Notes under the pieces: model-generated | Told to the model about the DNA's origin: nothing | What the model saw: only the letters and a program-made list of their open reading frames with translations | Database searches by the model: none | Part shown: positions 23,620 through 35,141 of the stretch, in pieces | Layout: each line of letters opens with the position of its first letter | Numbering within the stretch: the stretch's first letter is position 1 | NCBI GenBank assembly: GCA_004123355.1 | Contig: SCHM01000002.1 | Location: 6,297,569-6,361,568, forward strand | Reading direction: 5' to 3' | Length of the DNA: 64,000 nt | From: Amphirosellinia nigrospora | Taxonomy: Eukaryota > Ascomycota > Sordariomycetes > Xylariales > Xylariaceae | Program-made: the position numbers and the translations under genes

Positions 23620-25103
23620 GCTGATATTGGTTTGAACAAAGGTAGACTAAGACAAGATATGCTAGCTTTTTGGATTCGTCGTCGACTTTTCTTAATATGC
23701 ACTGCGGGGAGATGGTTCAGTATGTAAATATTGAGAATTTCAGATTTTGCAACTGATAAATTCAACGATGAAATTGGAAAGCCATTAGAAGTTTCCTATT
23801 TTATATCATATTTATGTCCTAGTCATTGCGGGCTCAATTGTTGGGTATTGCCCTTGTTTATAGTGGATGCCTAGATGGTACTGCTGGGAGAACCCGACGG
23901 ACAGGTCCACGATGGATAATGCATCTGAAAATGTCCCGGGGTTGCGGACATTTTGTTTTGAACTAACAAGGGCACACGCATAACCCCACTATGTCAGCTT
24001 GGCAAAAGGGGCAGCATACTACCTTAGTACCCTGTTGGTGTTGATGTGCATACTCATGGCAATGTGGGAGCAAGATACAACATCGGATCAATTGAATGAG
24101 ACACTCCTCTTATTGCCGATTTTTTTTTGAAGGGGGACATCATGGTCAAGGCTGCATTTGGCGTGTGTATTTCATATTTGTGATCATATTTGCTGCCATT
24201 CTATCCGAAGTTCGCCGCGTGGGCCGTCCTTTCTGGCATGTTGGCGTTGATCAGGACCATGCCCATTTTGCCTATCTCCGGTGCCACACCGGTGGGAAAC
24301 ATCTATGGCTTCAAGGCCTTGCAGGGGACTCGGTGTCAGACCAGCTGCTCACTTGATTGCTCTTGTCAAGCTTGGCTGAAAAGGCAACATCGGTCATTAG
24401 ATGCATCAACATGACACAATTAGGTTGAGGATTATAATTCTAGGTGAAGTAGATATAATAAGGAAAATACAGCAACTATATGAAAGGAGCCTTCATGTTG
24501 CTTTCAGGAAATAGCACCAGGCTACTAAGGCTACAAGGTGTACTTGGAACAACACAGCAAAGAGCATCCCGTAAAACTAGCGAACATCGATTTCGATACT
24601 CCCTAAATAGAGAAAAGTTTGACGTAACAGCCAAAATGCTCACGTCGCATTCTCTAAACGGCATTTTTTCAAACAACGGGCATTCTCTCCATTTTATCGG
24701 CGAAAGAGATTTCTAAGTCTAGTAAGAGTATAAACCAAGCCCTCAAATGGCATGTAATTAAAATTTTAGATGAGGGACGTTGTACTGTGCTCCGAAACTC
24801 TTGAATGGACTCACACGACACATCCATTGCGCATTATTAGATTATTATTCTATAAATGTAGCAGCGTCTATGTGCAGATGACGCGCGATGTACATAGTTG
24901 TGAAGTGTGTATGTCGTTCAATCACTGCATGAAAGTTTTGTACTCCAACAACCCTGCGAGAGCGGTAATGACCAACGCCTTCGCAATCCATTGCTTCCAT
25001 GTCCCGTTTCTTTGGGAACGTAAGCCAAGGTATGATGTTTCTTCAAGAAACAACGCCCACCAAGATTTTATTCATTGTTTTATCAAGTACAATTGTCATG
25101 ATC
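23620..25103. other. spacer with possible transporter relic
   Basis: About 1.5 kb between the GFA gene and the permease. Apart from the possible MFS-type relic near 24.1-24.4 kb I see no gene. The open frames at 24480-24716 and 24770-25243 lack recognisable domains, and the second overlaps the permease 3' end on the other strand. Confidence 0.4.
24140..24370 (+). pseudogene. possible relic of an MFS transporter
   Basis: Two plus-strand frames together read YLLPFYPKFAAWAVLSGMLALIRT and ATPVGNIYGFKALQGT. These recall the stretch of fungal major-facilitator transporters where a membrane helix is followed by a 'TSxGNIYGYxxLxGxGxG' loop. There is no start, no flanking exons and the frame is broken, so I read it as a decayed fragment. 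Similarity is by eye only and could be spurious. Confidence 0.28.
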
Positions 25104-27006
25104 TCATGTCCGGCGACCGCGCCTCCAAAACTGCCAAGACGGTGGCTCTCTCCTTCCAGTTTCGCGCTTGGTCACTTGATCTCGCCCTTGTATCCGCCCA
25201 AAAGAAGACGGGTATTCCTGGAGAACGAATGCGACGACAATGATTGTTTTTAGTGGCTGTGCGAAGACGGCTCTGCTTAAAAGGAATAAGCTAACACAGC
25301 AAAATATGATGGGCGTGGTTATCCAAGTCTTGTAAGGTCTTTCGAGGTGCGGCTCCTTCACTCGCAAGATAATCAGTCCAAGGACCGTAAGAAAGTAGAA
25401 AGAATATCCCGCGACGCCATAGAAGGTGAGGAGTTCGCTAAACTCGCCTACTGCCATATAGGCCGAAGTTAGTAGGGTATTGAGGATGAGAGCATTCACA
25501 GGCGTGAAAAATAGACCTGTTTCTTCATCCCCAATCAGGCTCCGGAATCGCTTAGAAAACCAACCACTTCGTCTTGTGGAGAGTCTAGGTTCCGCTGAGC
25601 CAATTCCAATACGGCCGGCGAATGAAGGAATAAACCCTTCTTTTGCAGCAGCATATACTAATCGGCTACTCGTAAATGTGGTGGAGTTGAGGGATCCGAA
25701 GCATGAGGCACTAACAATAAGGGCGAATATGAGGGCCCCTGCAGGACCAAATACTTTGCTACCGAACGCGACGGCGACGGTATTAGTGCTGTTGAGAAGT
25801 TCTTTAGGTAAGACAAGAAAATATGAGAAGTTGGCGAGCAAGTAACCAATTATTACCAAGGGCATAGCTGTATGTATGACCCGTGGGAGATCTCGCGATG
25901 GGTTACGAAATTCGCCAACAACGTAATTTGTCTGAAATGGTGTTAGTACCTTAGAACACAACATGTTATCATTGCCCAAACTTACGTTGTCCCAGCCATC
26001 ATATGCCCAGAGCCCGGCATACAAGGCAACAGCCCAATGACTGGCGTCTGTCGTTGTGCCTTCAAACCACTGGTGATTCTTCCACTCCATATTTGCTTGA
26101 CCCGAGAAAGAGAACCCAGTCAGAGCCACCACAATCCCAACAACCGTTACGCCAATCAAGGCAATAAACTTCAGGAACATTAGAGCATCGTTGATCCGCG
26201 TTCCCAGCCGGGTTGAGACGCAATTCAGCAACGTAACCACAAATAGCCCGGCAAAACCAACTCCTTTGCTGATCCAAGGGTTTATGTGTTCTGCTTCGGC
26301 TCCAATGAAGGCCCGTACGAGATATTCTCCCATGATGATAGCGATAATAGCGGCACTCCCAGGTTTCAGAACGAGGACGGCAACCCACGTGAACAGGAAC
26401 CCAGCCAACTCGCCCATGATTTTTGATAAATATGCCTGTGCGCCGCCATTGAGAGGAATGGCGCCACCCAACTCAGCATAACTAGCCGCACCTGTCCATG
26501 CTAGGACACCTGCTATAGCCCACACTACCAAAGATGCGCCGGGAGAGCCAACATTGATATTAACCTGGCTTGGGGAAGAAAAGATGCCGGAGCCGATAAT
26601 GAGACCAACGATCAAGCCCAACCCATTTAAATAAGTGAGCGTCTTATGTTTCTCGAGTGAAGCGCCGCCTAATCCACCGTGACGTTGCGCGGCCGAGGTG
26701 GGAGCGCCCAGGGGGCATAACTAGGAGCGGTAGAGGAGGAGAGCGGGAAGAGATTCGCCGAATAGTCGAAATTCGAGGTGGTCGAGTATGACCTGTCGCG
26801 GGCGCCGCCAGGCCTGAAGGGGCGGCTGGGTTGCCGTCGTCTAAAGGGTCGTCCTGCTCGAGGGAGAATTTGCGAGACGACGATATCGAGGGCCTTGAAT
26901 CGGTTTCCGAGTATGTATCGGGGCCGTGACTTGACGAGGCTAGGGAGGCGAGCTCGAGGGAATCCCGCTCATTCGCGTGGAGGTTGGGTGTGTAATGGTT
27001 AGGCAT
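25104..27006 (-). CDS. APC-superfamily amino-acid permease (LAT/Mup-like)
   Basis: A polar, Ser-rich N-terminal tail (MPNHYTPNLHANERDSLELA) is followed by a 12-helix transporter body. The first helix carries GLIVGLIIGSGIFSSPSQV, the unwound-helix GSG motif of the APC family. Further marks are AELGGAIPLNGGAQAYL, an intracellular VVGEFRNPSRDLPRVI loop and NSTTFTSSRLVYAAAKEG. The pattern matches fungal L-type amino-acid or methionine permeases; the substrate cannot be read from sequence. A 54-bp intron (25932-25985, GTAAGT to TTTCAG) is a multiple of three and lacks a stop, so a naive frame reads through it. The tail frame joins the body only after a two-base correction near 26680-26710. At CC (plus-strand GG 25220-25221) one added base restores GIPVFFW, so the true C-terminus is uncertain. 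Confidence 0.83.
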
Positions 27007-27757
27007 GGCAGGTGTTCCTTGAGGAATGCTGGGTAGACTCTATATCATGGGCAGCTCGGCGCAAAGCATCGTCGGCCAAGAAGAAACGGCTAAGGTGTAT
27101 CGCAGGTTGTGTACGGGCGCGAAGAGAAGGGGCTATTTCGGTGTCCGGCCGAGTTCGTGTGGTATCGTGCGGGTGAGAGAGGCGATGCTTAATTCATGTG
27201 TGTTGGTGTTTACTTTATGTATATGACGGCATCCGCCAGGATCGATAAATCGATGCCAGGTCCCACGGCTCCAATCCTGTGAGATCTGGGCAGGGTAAGA
27301 TAGTTAAGTGGATTCGATCAAGTGATACCGCGGGGAAAGAAGATGAAAACACGATCCAAGATGGCAAGAAACACCAGTCATGTCCTTTATTACTGTTCTA
27401 GTCTAGATGCAGAGCCGACAAGACGTCGAGAAAGAAGTACCTAGTCAAAACGGGCCTTGTTCTAGTTCCAATCCCAGGCTCAGGCTCAGGGCCATGAACC
27501 AGCTTTTAGGGGGTTTCTCCCTAAGTAAATCGATCGCGGCAACATCTAGCGCTGCTAATAGGTCCACTTCTAATGCTATACGGCGGGTCACGCCTACCTA
27601 TTTAGGCACTTTATTCAGCAGACCACAACCAATCACGGTGTATTGAGCTTTCTGGTTGCTTGGTTGGCAATTATCCCTTCTCCTTCCCCTGGCCCCTTTT
27701 CAGTGGTGGGGTGTTGGATGTTCTGTTGACAACAATATCTTTGTGGTACAAGTAAAG
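27007..27757. other. spacer upstream of the permease
   Basis: About 750 bp, presumably the permease promoter and 5' UTR on the minus strand. It is GC-richer near the start codon. No other gene is visible. Confidence 0.4.
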
Positions 27758-27919
27758 ATGTTTGCGCCAACAAAGGCGATGCTAGCTCCCTTACGACAGG
27801 CTGCGGCTAGGGAGCTAGTGCAGCGCGTAATTAAGAGAGAAATGATGTTTACTCTTGCTGCATCTCTCTTCCTTTTTTCTTTTTACGGAACTTGCCGAAT
27901 GCCTTGCATGCGTGCTTAG
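27758..27919 (+). CDS. possible small mitochondrial single-pass protein
   Basis: A 53-codon frame starting MFAPTKAMLAPLRQAAAREL. It has an arginine-rich, amphipathic start that could target mitochondria, a basic stretch (QRVIKREMM), and one hydrophobic segment (FTLAASLFLFSFYGT). This architecture is common among tiny inner-membrane proteins of fungi. I cannot name the family, and a 3' intron extending the protein is possible (a GTGCTTAG follows TGCATGC). Composition rather than similarity supports it, so confidence is low. Confidence 0.3.
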   Translation: MFAPTKAMLAPLRQAAARELVQRVIKREMMFTLAASLFLFSFYGTCRMPCMRA

Positions 27920-28201
27920 GTCGGATACCCTATAGAGATCGCTGGTCAAGCAAGCTATCAATGCAGACTTACACACAGCTATCAGGCGAGGAGAGACCAA
28001 CGCTCTCCGAAAGGAGGGGTATTGGCCGATAATGGAACTCGTTTGTGAGGAGCCCTATGAGGAGATACGGCGGATTTTAAGACAAACGCTTCGCAGTCTG
28101 GTTCGCGAGAAATCCGTTTCCTCTTGCTCCTTCGCCCCCGTGAGCTTTGGTGGATACTCTCATTAAGTGAGGTCTTGTTGTTATACACATCCTTAATCGC
28201 A

Positions 28202-29519
28202 ATGCGTGTTCTTCAATACTACGGTCCCAAGGATTTGCGCTTGGAGTCTTTGCCGGAGCCACAATGTGGACCATCAGAAGTGAAAATAAAACCTTCCTTC
28301 GTTGGGATTTGTGGCTCAGACCTCCATGAATACCATACTCAAACAGTCGTGCCCAAGCATGGTGCGCCCCACGCGATAACTAATGAGGCAGCACCAGTTA
28401 CTCTCGGCCACGAGTTTTCAGGAACTATAGTGGAGGTTGGTTCAGAAGTTGCCCGTTCTACCGACTTGAAACTGGGGGATAGGGTTACGGTGTGCCCGCT
28501 GTTGTATTGCCGAAACTGCCCACCATGCGAGGAAGGCTTCCCAGCCTGTTGTGCAAAGATAGGGTTCGTGGGGTTATCGGGAGGTGGCGGCGGACTCAGC
28601 GATTTCCTCTGCGTTGAAGCTGACGTGGTCTTCAAACTCGCGGATAATATCTCGATGGAGGTCGGCGGTCAGCTAGTTTATCAAGAGCTCTGGTCAATGA
28701 ATGGGGTGCTGACTCAACCACAGCTCTCATAGAACCCCTGGCAGTTGCCTGGCACGCCGTTATTGAGTCTGGTATCAAGCCTGGTCAAGCTTCAATGGTT
28801 TGCGGCACAGGACCTATTGGACTCTCTGTAATCCTGTGTCTTAAAGCTATAGGCGCTGGTGAGATTATTGCAGTCGGGACTAGAGCGCGGCGTCAGGAAC
28901 TTGCGAAGCAATTTGGCGCAACACACATACTGGATCCGACTCAAGTCGATGTAACCAAGGCTGCCCAAAGATGACAAAATGGACAGGGCCCTGTTGTTGC
29001 CTTTGAATGTGCCGGTGTGCCATCTAGCCTGGAGTGTGCCATTCGTACCGTCCGCGCCCGTGGGACAATTATGAATGTTTCTCTGGTGAGTCGATGTCAA
29101 AATTCACCGACCTGTTCAGCCTTGGGGGGAATTCTGCATTTCTTGATCATGTCTCCATATCCGTTATAGAAGATGTTTGCTAACGCAATCTACCATAGTG
29201 GGAACGACCCTTTCCCTTCGATCCGAACAGCTTGCTCTTCAGTGAAAAGAAGTTGATTGGATGTACGTCGTTCCCCTTGCCCTAACAAGAGGTGACCTCT
29301 ACTATCTCTATGATTTTGACATTGAAGTTAGCCTTATGCTACCGATTGTCTGATTTTGACGACGTTATTGCTGCCCTCCGCGACGGACGCTTGCGGCCGG
29401 AATCCATGATCACGGGCAAGATCGCTCTTAATCGCGTGGTTGAGGATGGATTTGAGGCCCTCATAAATCGAAAACAAGAGGGGCATGTAAAAGTCATGGT
29501 GGACTTATCGGTTGCTTAA
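28202..29519 (+). CDS. zinc-dependent medium-chain dehydrogenase, 2,3-butanediol dehydrogenase type, with in-frame stop
   Basis: Four exons: 28202-28667, 28724-29085, 29199-29262 and 29332-29519, with introns of 56, 113 and 69 bp. The protein (about 358 residues) opens MRVLQYYGPKDLRLE. It has the catalytic-zinc motif GICGSDLHEY ... LGHEFSG, a structural-zinc cluster CPLLYCRNCPPCEEG ... CC, GLSGGGGGLSDF, and the NAD-binding loop CGTGPIGLSV. It ends GHVKVMVDLSVA. This fits (R,R)-butanediol dehydrogenase-like MDR enzymes, which interconvert acetoin and 2,3-butanediol, though related polyol dehydrogenases look alike. Codon 82 of exon 2 is TGA (28972-28974), just before NGQGP. The frame is open and family-like on both sides. 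It may be a nonsense mutation (CGA to TGA would need one transition) or an error. Function is therefore doubtful as given. Confidence 0.8.
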
Positions 29520-29900
29520 TGGCGTTGTGAATGACTGGTTCGGCAACCGTCTTCGACATTCACCCTTTCATTTAAAAAGACCATGTAGACACGTTTGTTT
29601 ACTTTCCTGCGTGCCTAGATCCTCACTAAGCGCCTCTGGCATTGAAACAAATAGTAGTAACTATTTGACTACCATAACTATTGCCATTACTTTTCGAGAG
29701 CTTGAGGTTGGCAACATCAATAAGACGTAAGTTGGTTGGATGAAGGTAACCCTTATGAAATATAGTGGAGTTGCAGCGGGTGGGTCTTAGCTCGAACCCC
29801 ACGCTCTTTTCTAGAAAAAGCTCCGAAACAGGAAGTAATAAAAGCTTCAAAAGCACAACAATATTGCTCGGATAGTTTGCAGAAGTAAGATGCCGGATCT
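29520..29900. other. short spacer, tandem genes
   Basis: About 380 bp between the dehydrogenase stop and the LeuRS start, both on the plus strand. It contains no recognisable gene and should hold the promoter of the synthetase. Confidence 0.45.
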
Positions 29901-32900
29901 ATGATGCATAGGCCGGTCAAGATTCGTCTCGAATTGCTGCAACCATGCGAAACCCCAATGTATCGCACTATAGGACAGCTTGCGGGCCCTAGCCGCCGAG
30001 CACTTTTCACACCACCCATCACACGAAAGTCGCCCATTTTCGCCTTCAGATGGTATGCCACTGCTCAGCTCGATCTCCCAGCCCTGGACCGAACATGGCG
30101 CAAAAGATGGGCCGACCAGCGCCGGCTCGGTGCCAATTCCTCGAATGCGTCCGCCAACCGCGATAACATGTACATTCTTTCCATGTTTCCATATCCTTCA
30201 GGGAACCTCCACCTGGGACACCTCCGCGTCTACACTGTCGCCGATGTCATTGCACGATACCACAAACTGAGGGGGCGCAATGTGCTGCTGCCGATGGGCT
30301 GGGATGCTTTTGGTCTTCCTGCTGAAAATGCAGCTATCGAACGAGGCATCGACCCGGCCGTGGACCCGGAACAACATCGCTCATATGAAGGAGCAGCTAG
30401 AGTTTATGAACGGCTCTTTTGACTGGTCGGCGGTGAGTCGTGATTTTCGGGAGAATGCTCCTCAGTCAGCCATTGACATGTTAATCGCAGGAGCTCGCTA
30501 CTTGTGATCCGAATTTCTATAAGCATACCCAGAAGCTTTTCCTTCTTCTCAATCAGTATGGCCTCGTTACCCGCCAGCGCGCTGTCGTCAATTGGGACCC
30601 CGTGGATAAGACTGTGTTGGCGAACGAGCAGGTGGATTCGGAGGGACGTTCCTGGAGATCGGGAGCCATAGTCGAACAGCGCCCACTAGAGCAGTGGTTC
30701 TTGCGCATCACGGAGTTCAAGGAGGCTCTGTTACGCGACCTTGATGAGCTCGCCATGGATAATTGCTGGCCAGAACGGGTGGTGGCTATGCAGAAGAACT
30801 GGCTAGGGCGCACGACTGGTGCAAGATATCGATTTCCCCTCACCGGCATTGGCCAATTTCAGCTGAAAGGTTTGAAAGATCTAGAAATATATACTACCCG
30901 ACCAGAGACCATTTTCGGGGTCCAGTTCATCGCTATCTCACCAAGTAGCAACCTCGCAAAGGATCTTGCGAGTTTCGACCCGAAGATACAAGAATATTTA
31001 GAGGCTGCATGGGACAGCCCAGAGAGCAATATGCAAGGGTATCTTATACCACATATACAGGCATATAACCCTATCGGCCGTGCAGGGCCCGGATTTTCAA
31101 GTCAAGCAGAACCTTTGCCTATATTCATCGCTCCTTATGTGCGCGGTGATTATGAGACCGGCGCTGTCATGGGTGTCCCGGCGCATGATACCCGGGACTT
31201 TTCATTCTGGAAGCGGAACTCTTCGTTCGGGGAAATCAAATATGCTATTACCCCGGACCCAACTGGGTCTTCCCCGAATATGGACGAACCATTCCTTGAA
31301 CCGGGGTATATGACAAGCCTGGCTGGCAAATACAGGCAAAGCCCATCTGATGAAGTGGTGGAGCCCATTGTTGAACATATCCGAAGCCGAACACAACTTG
31401 CCGAGCTTCGCACTAAGTGGAAGCTTCGAGACTGGCTTATCAGTAGGCAAAGGTATTGGGGTACACCGATCCCGATTATACACTGCGAAAGCTGTGGGCC
31501 TCAGCCGGTTCCAGACGACCAACTTCCTGTGGAACTACCAAAAGTTGATCACCACTGGGCTGGTGGTCGAGCAGGAAACCCGCTTGAGTCTGCGACGGAT
31601 TGGGTTAATACTTCCTGTCCCAAGTGTCATGGCCCGGCTAAGAGAGATACTGATACGATGGATACATTCGTAGATTCTAGCTGGTACTACATGAGATTCA
31701 CGGACCCCCAGAACAAGGATAACCCTATATCTGAAATTGCTGCGACTACTCGCCTACCTGTGGATATCTACATTGGAGGTGTTGAACATGCCATTCTCCA
31801 TCTCCTCTATGCGAGGTTTTTCTATAAGGCGATTATGGGTAATTTGTATCCCAAGAACGCCAAGAACACAACCGGGAGTGTCGCTGAATCTCCGTACGAG
31901 TCCTCGCATGAGCCTTTCAAACGCCTTATCACTCAAGGCATGGTTCATGGAAAGACATACCTGGATCCCGATAATGGTCGTTTCCTAAAACCGGACGAAA
32001 TTGATCTGTCGAACTCATCTAAGCCAAAAGTTGTAGCAACAGGGAAACAGCCGGTTATCACATATGAAAAAATGTCAAAGTCAAAACACAATGGAGTCGA
32101 TCCGACCAGTTTCATCTCGCAGTACGGGGCCGATGCGACGCGGGCTCATATCCTATTTCAAGCGCCGGTGGCAGATGTTCTCAACTGGGACGACGACAAG
32201 ATTGCCGGCATTTCAAGGTGGTTGCGTCGGGTCTTTGATCATGTGCACACACTCGCAGTTATGGTGCAGGATAATGGCGACGAGCAGATACCGTTTGTTG
32301 GTCAAGAGTATTTTGCTAAATCAGAAGGCGAACTGGGTGCGATGAACCACAAAGAAGTGGCGCAGTGGGAAGATAGTATAAGTCTGTGGCGCGCCGTCCA
32401 GGAATCAATCACCAGCGTCACGACCTCTTGCGACAAAGTATACGCGCTCAACACTGCGGTATCAACACTGATGACGCTAACTAATACGATAATCGACAAG
32501 CCTGGCGCTTCCCCGCGCGTCAGACTTGCAGCCACGGTCGAGTTGATCCGGTTAATGGCGCCTATTGCTCCTGCATTTGCAGAAGAATGCTGGAGCATTT
32601 TGCGTCCCAACGAGGGAATGATCTTTGATGAGACTTCTCTTGTTCAGTGGCCCGTACCCGACGGATCGCTGCCATTGCTGAAAGTCAACCGTATGAAATG
32701 TACCGTAGCCGTCAATGGCAAAAAGCGATGCGTAGTAGACATACCACTAAGGCCGGCGAGCATCGGTGATGGGGAAGCGCTTGAAGCGTGGATGACAGAA
32801 CAGGTTCTCAACACGCCCGAGGCTCAAGAGAAGCTGAATACCCCTGAGAATGACATCCGCAAGGCCGCCAAAATATTTATCATGAAGGGAGGCAAAGGTG

Positions 32901-32935
32901 TTAATTATCTAATGCCAAAAGGTTCGAAAATGTAG
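29901..32935 (+). CDS. NAM2: mitochondrial leucyl-tRNA synthetase
   Basis: A class I aminoacyl-tRNA synthetase of the bacterial/mitochondrial LeuRS type, about 990 residues. The N-terminal ~55 residues are Arg/Ser/Thr-rich with few acids and end near FRWYATAQL, as expected for a matrix-targeting presequence. The HIGH-type motif is [13 protein letters not shown]. The editing (CP1) domain has its threonine-rich [12 protein letters not shown] and a universal [10 protein letters not shown]. The KMSKS loop is [13 protein letters not shown] 58-bp intron lies at 30433-30490. At about 30357-30362 the frame shifts by one before [20 protein letters not shown]; the sequence is two bases short (or has one extra) compared with the family. 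Yeast NAM2 also helps intron splicing; whether that holds here is unknown. Two nearby ATGs (29901, 29904) compete as start. Confidence 0.92.
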
Positions 32936-33258
32936 ATTTGTAGCCCGCTGTCTCTGTATATCAAGACGCAGCATGTACTATACTATCTGTATATACTCGA
33001 TGATGTATTAGAAACTTGCATAGAATAAACAGATAATTAAAAATCGCATCTCGAATAGTCGTCATCTTTCTTCACTTTTTAGTGATGCTGGTGTACGTAT
33101 TGCATAGGGATTTGGTCTTGTTGCACAGACCACAACTAATGAACTGGAGCAACTTAGGTAATCTCGGACCCAAACGCAGCTGATTTCTGTTCCAATCTAC
33201 CTAGTATCAAGACGGGAAATGGAACCAAAGGCCGTGGGCCGGAACTGGGGTAAACTGA
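32936..33258. other. LeuRS-HemK spacer
   Basis: About 320 bp. No gene is visible. An AT-rich segment just after the LeuRS stop is the likely 3' end, and GC content rises sharply towards 33250. Confidence 0.4.
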
Positions 33259-34585
33259 ATGCCGCGCCTCGCCCCCTCGCTCTTCCGGCGCGCCGGCAGA
33301 ATCTCCCCACATCTCGCGACACTGCTCCCAGCTGCAGGACCATCGAGTCAGCGCAGACCGAGCTCCGATGGATTCGCAGTCACGTGCTAGACTCACCTCC
33401 TCTCGAGCCTACGTCGCAGTGCGGGAATCATGCATCGCCGCGATATCGAGCCCGGGCCAGTATCGCAAACCCGATCGAACTTAAGCTCGGATAGAGGCAG
33501 GGCGAGGTTACGCGATGCCGAGGCCGACGTCGCCCGCCTCGTGGCGCGCCGCGGCGCAGGCGAGCCGCTGCAGTACGTCCTCGGCACGCAGCCCTTCGGG
33601 GACCTGGAGATCTCGTGCGAGAAGGGCGTGCTGATCCCGCGGCCCGAGACGGAGGCGTGGGCGTCGATGCTCGCGGACCTCGCGCTCTCTTCTTCGCACA
33701 GCTACGCCGAGGAGGGGAGGAGCGAGGCAGCAGAACTAAGGATCCTGGACCTCTGCTCTGGGACGGGGTGCATCGGCCTCTCGCTCTACGCGCGCGGGCT
33801 GGCTTTGCGTCCGCGGGGGAGGGGGGTCAAGGACGGTTACGCGTCCTCGGCTTCGACGTCGAGCCGCGCGCCGTGCGGCTCGGGAGGAGGAATCTGCGGC
33901 GTAATTTCCACGGATCGCGACCTAGGGGTACCGACGAAGCAGGGGATGTCGTTACGTTCGAGCGAGCCGACATCTTCACCGATGAGTGGATGGCTAGTCT
34001 GGATGACAAAGACAACTCGCTTAAATCTTTACAGGCAGGCGAGAATAGCCGCCCACCGCGACGGCGGACGGTCGACATCCTCGTCTCGAACCCGCCGTAC
34101 ATCTCACAGCGCGGGTTCGCGACGGACACGGCCCGTAGCGTGCGAAACCACGAGCCGAAGCTCGCGCTCGTGCCTTCTCTATCCCATCCCTGTTCCCCCC
34201 TTCGACCTGTGCGCCGGAGGACATCTTCTACGCGCGACTCCTCGAGATCGCGGATGCTGTCCGTCCGCGTGTAGCCGCGTTCGAAGTCGGCGATATGGCG
34301 CAGGCTATCCGCGTAGCAGAGATGGCCATCGCGCGCCATTATCCCGGGGATAGCAGCCAAATAACTGGAGATAAGCTTGCGTATGGGCGGTGGGATGTCT
34401 TGGAGATATGGCGTGACTGGCCGGACTGTCTCCCCTCCGACACCGAGGAGGGTGCTGTGTTTATCTGTGGAAGGAAAGTGCCCGTGCGAGGGAGCGGGCA
34501 TGGGAGTGGTGTTTCTGAGCGAGGGCCGATTCCGCGGAATCGGTTCACGAACCGGGGATTTAAACAGGCGATTTATACTGCGTAG
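33259..34585 (+). CDS. HemK/PrmC-type release-factor glutamine methyltransferase, frames broken
   Basis: Segments in three frames add up to one SAM-dependent N5-glutamine methyltransferase. There is an N-terminal stretch ESAQTELRWIRSHVL, then EPLQYVLGTQPFGDLEI and GVLIPRPETEAW. Motif I is ILDLCSGTGCIGLSL, the acidic loop is GFDVEPRAV, the family signature is VDILVSNPPYISQRGF, and then come EVGDMAQAIRVAEMAIARHYPG and GRWDVLEIWRDWPD. The NPPY tetrapeptide binds the substrate glutamine of the GGQ motif in release factors. The start MPRLAPSLF resembles mitochondrial homologues (yeast Mtq1), fitting its place beside mitochondrial LeuRS. The segment is unusually GC-rich. Frame changes are needed near 33300, 33420, 33825 and 34190; exact exon structure is unclear, and an intron near 33410 is possible. 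Confidence 0.72.
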
Positions 34586-35141
34586 TGGGCGGTTCAAAGT
34601 ATGCCCTCCTAAAAATCGGTATATCCTATTATTTTTACGCGCATAGAAGATCAGAATGCAGTACGGTTGAAAGATCGCCATATTGTATGTATACCACACT
34701 TGAATCATTGCGTGTATAACCCGTGAAACCCCATGTCACTGAAATTAAGCAAGCATCTTAAAAAGCATTAGGACAAGATGTTTACATAGCTCAGTATTGA
34801 AAATGTAAAGTTATGAATCCTGGTGCGACTGATCCAAATACAATATTGGTATATCCCGCTTTCCCCATTCCCAAACACCAACTCAAACACCAACCCAAAC
34901 CTTCTCGACCAGTACTCCAACCGTGTATTTTACAGAAACCTTTTATACGAAATGTTAGCTGGACTTCACCTTTTTCCTTACCAACCCTGCGTTAAGCACA
35001 TTAACACTAGTTTCGGAACTTGTCTTGACGGGGGTTTGGACGTCAGGCGACCCATTGTCAGCTTCAACTTTTGTCTTTTTCCGCAATAAGCCTCCACCAA
35101 GCGTATTCACCTGTGCAGATGTGTTCTCCTGTGGCGGGGAT
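34586..35141. other. HemK-RTT109 convergent spacer
   Basis: About 550 bp between convergent genes, AT-rich. It contains no recognisable gene. The RTT109 reading frame may extend into its right edge if a further frameshift is present. Confidence 0.4.

Noticed and set aside
24770-25243. 157-codon plus-strand frame
   Set aside because: Its 3' third is antisense to the permease C-terminus and the rest has no recognisable feature.
33827-34708. 293-codon minus-strand open frame
   Set aside because: It lies antisense to the GC-rich HemK-like gene, whose motifs (DLCSGTG, NPPY) are clear on the plus strand. The long antisense frame is a composition effect.
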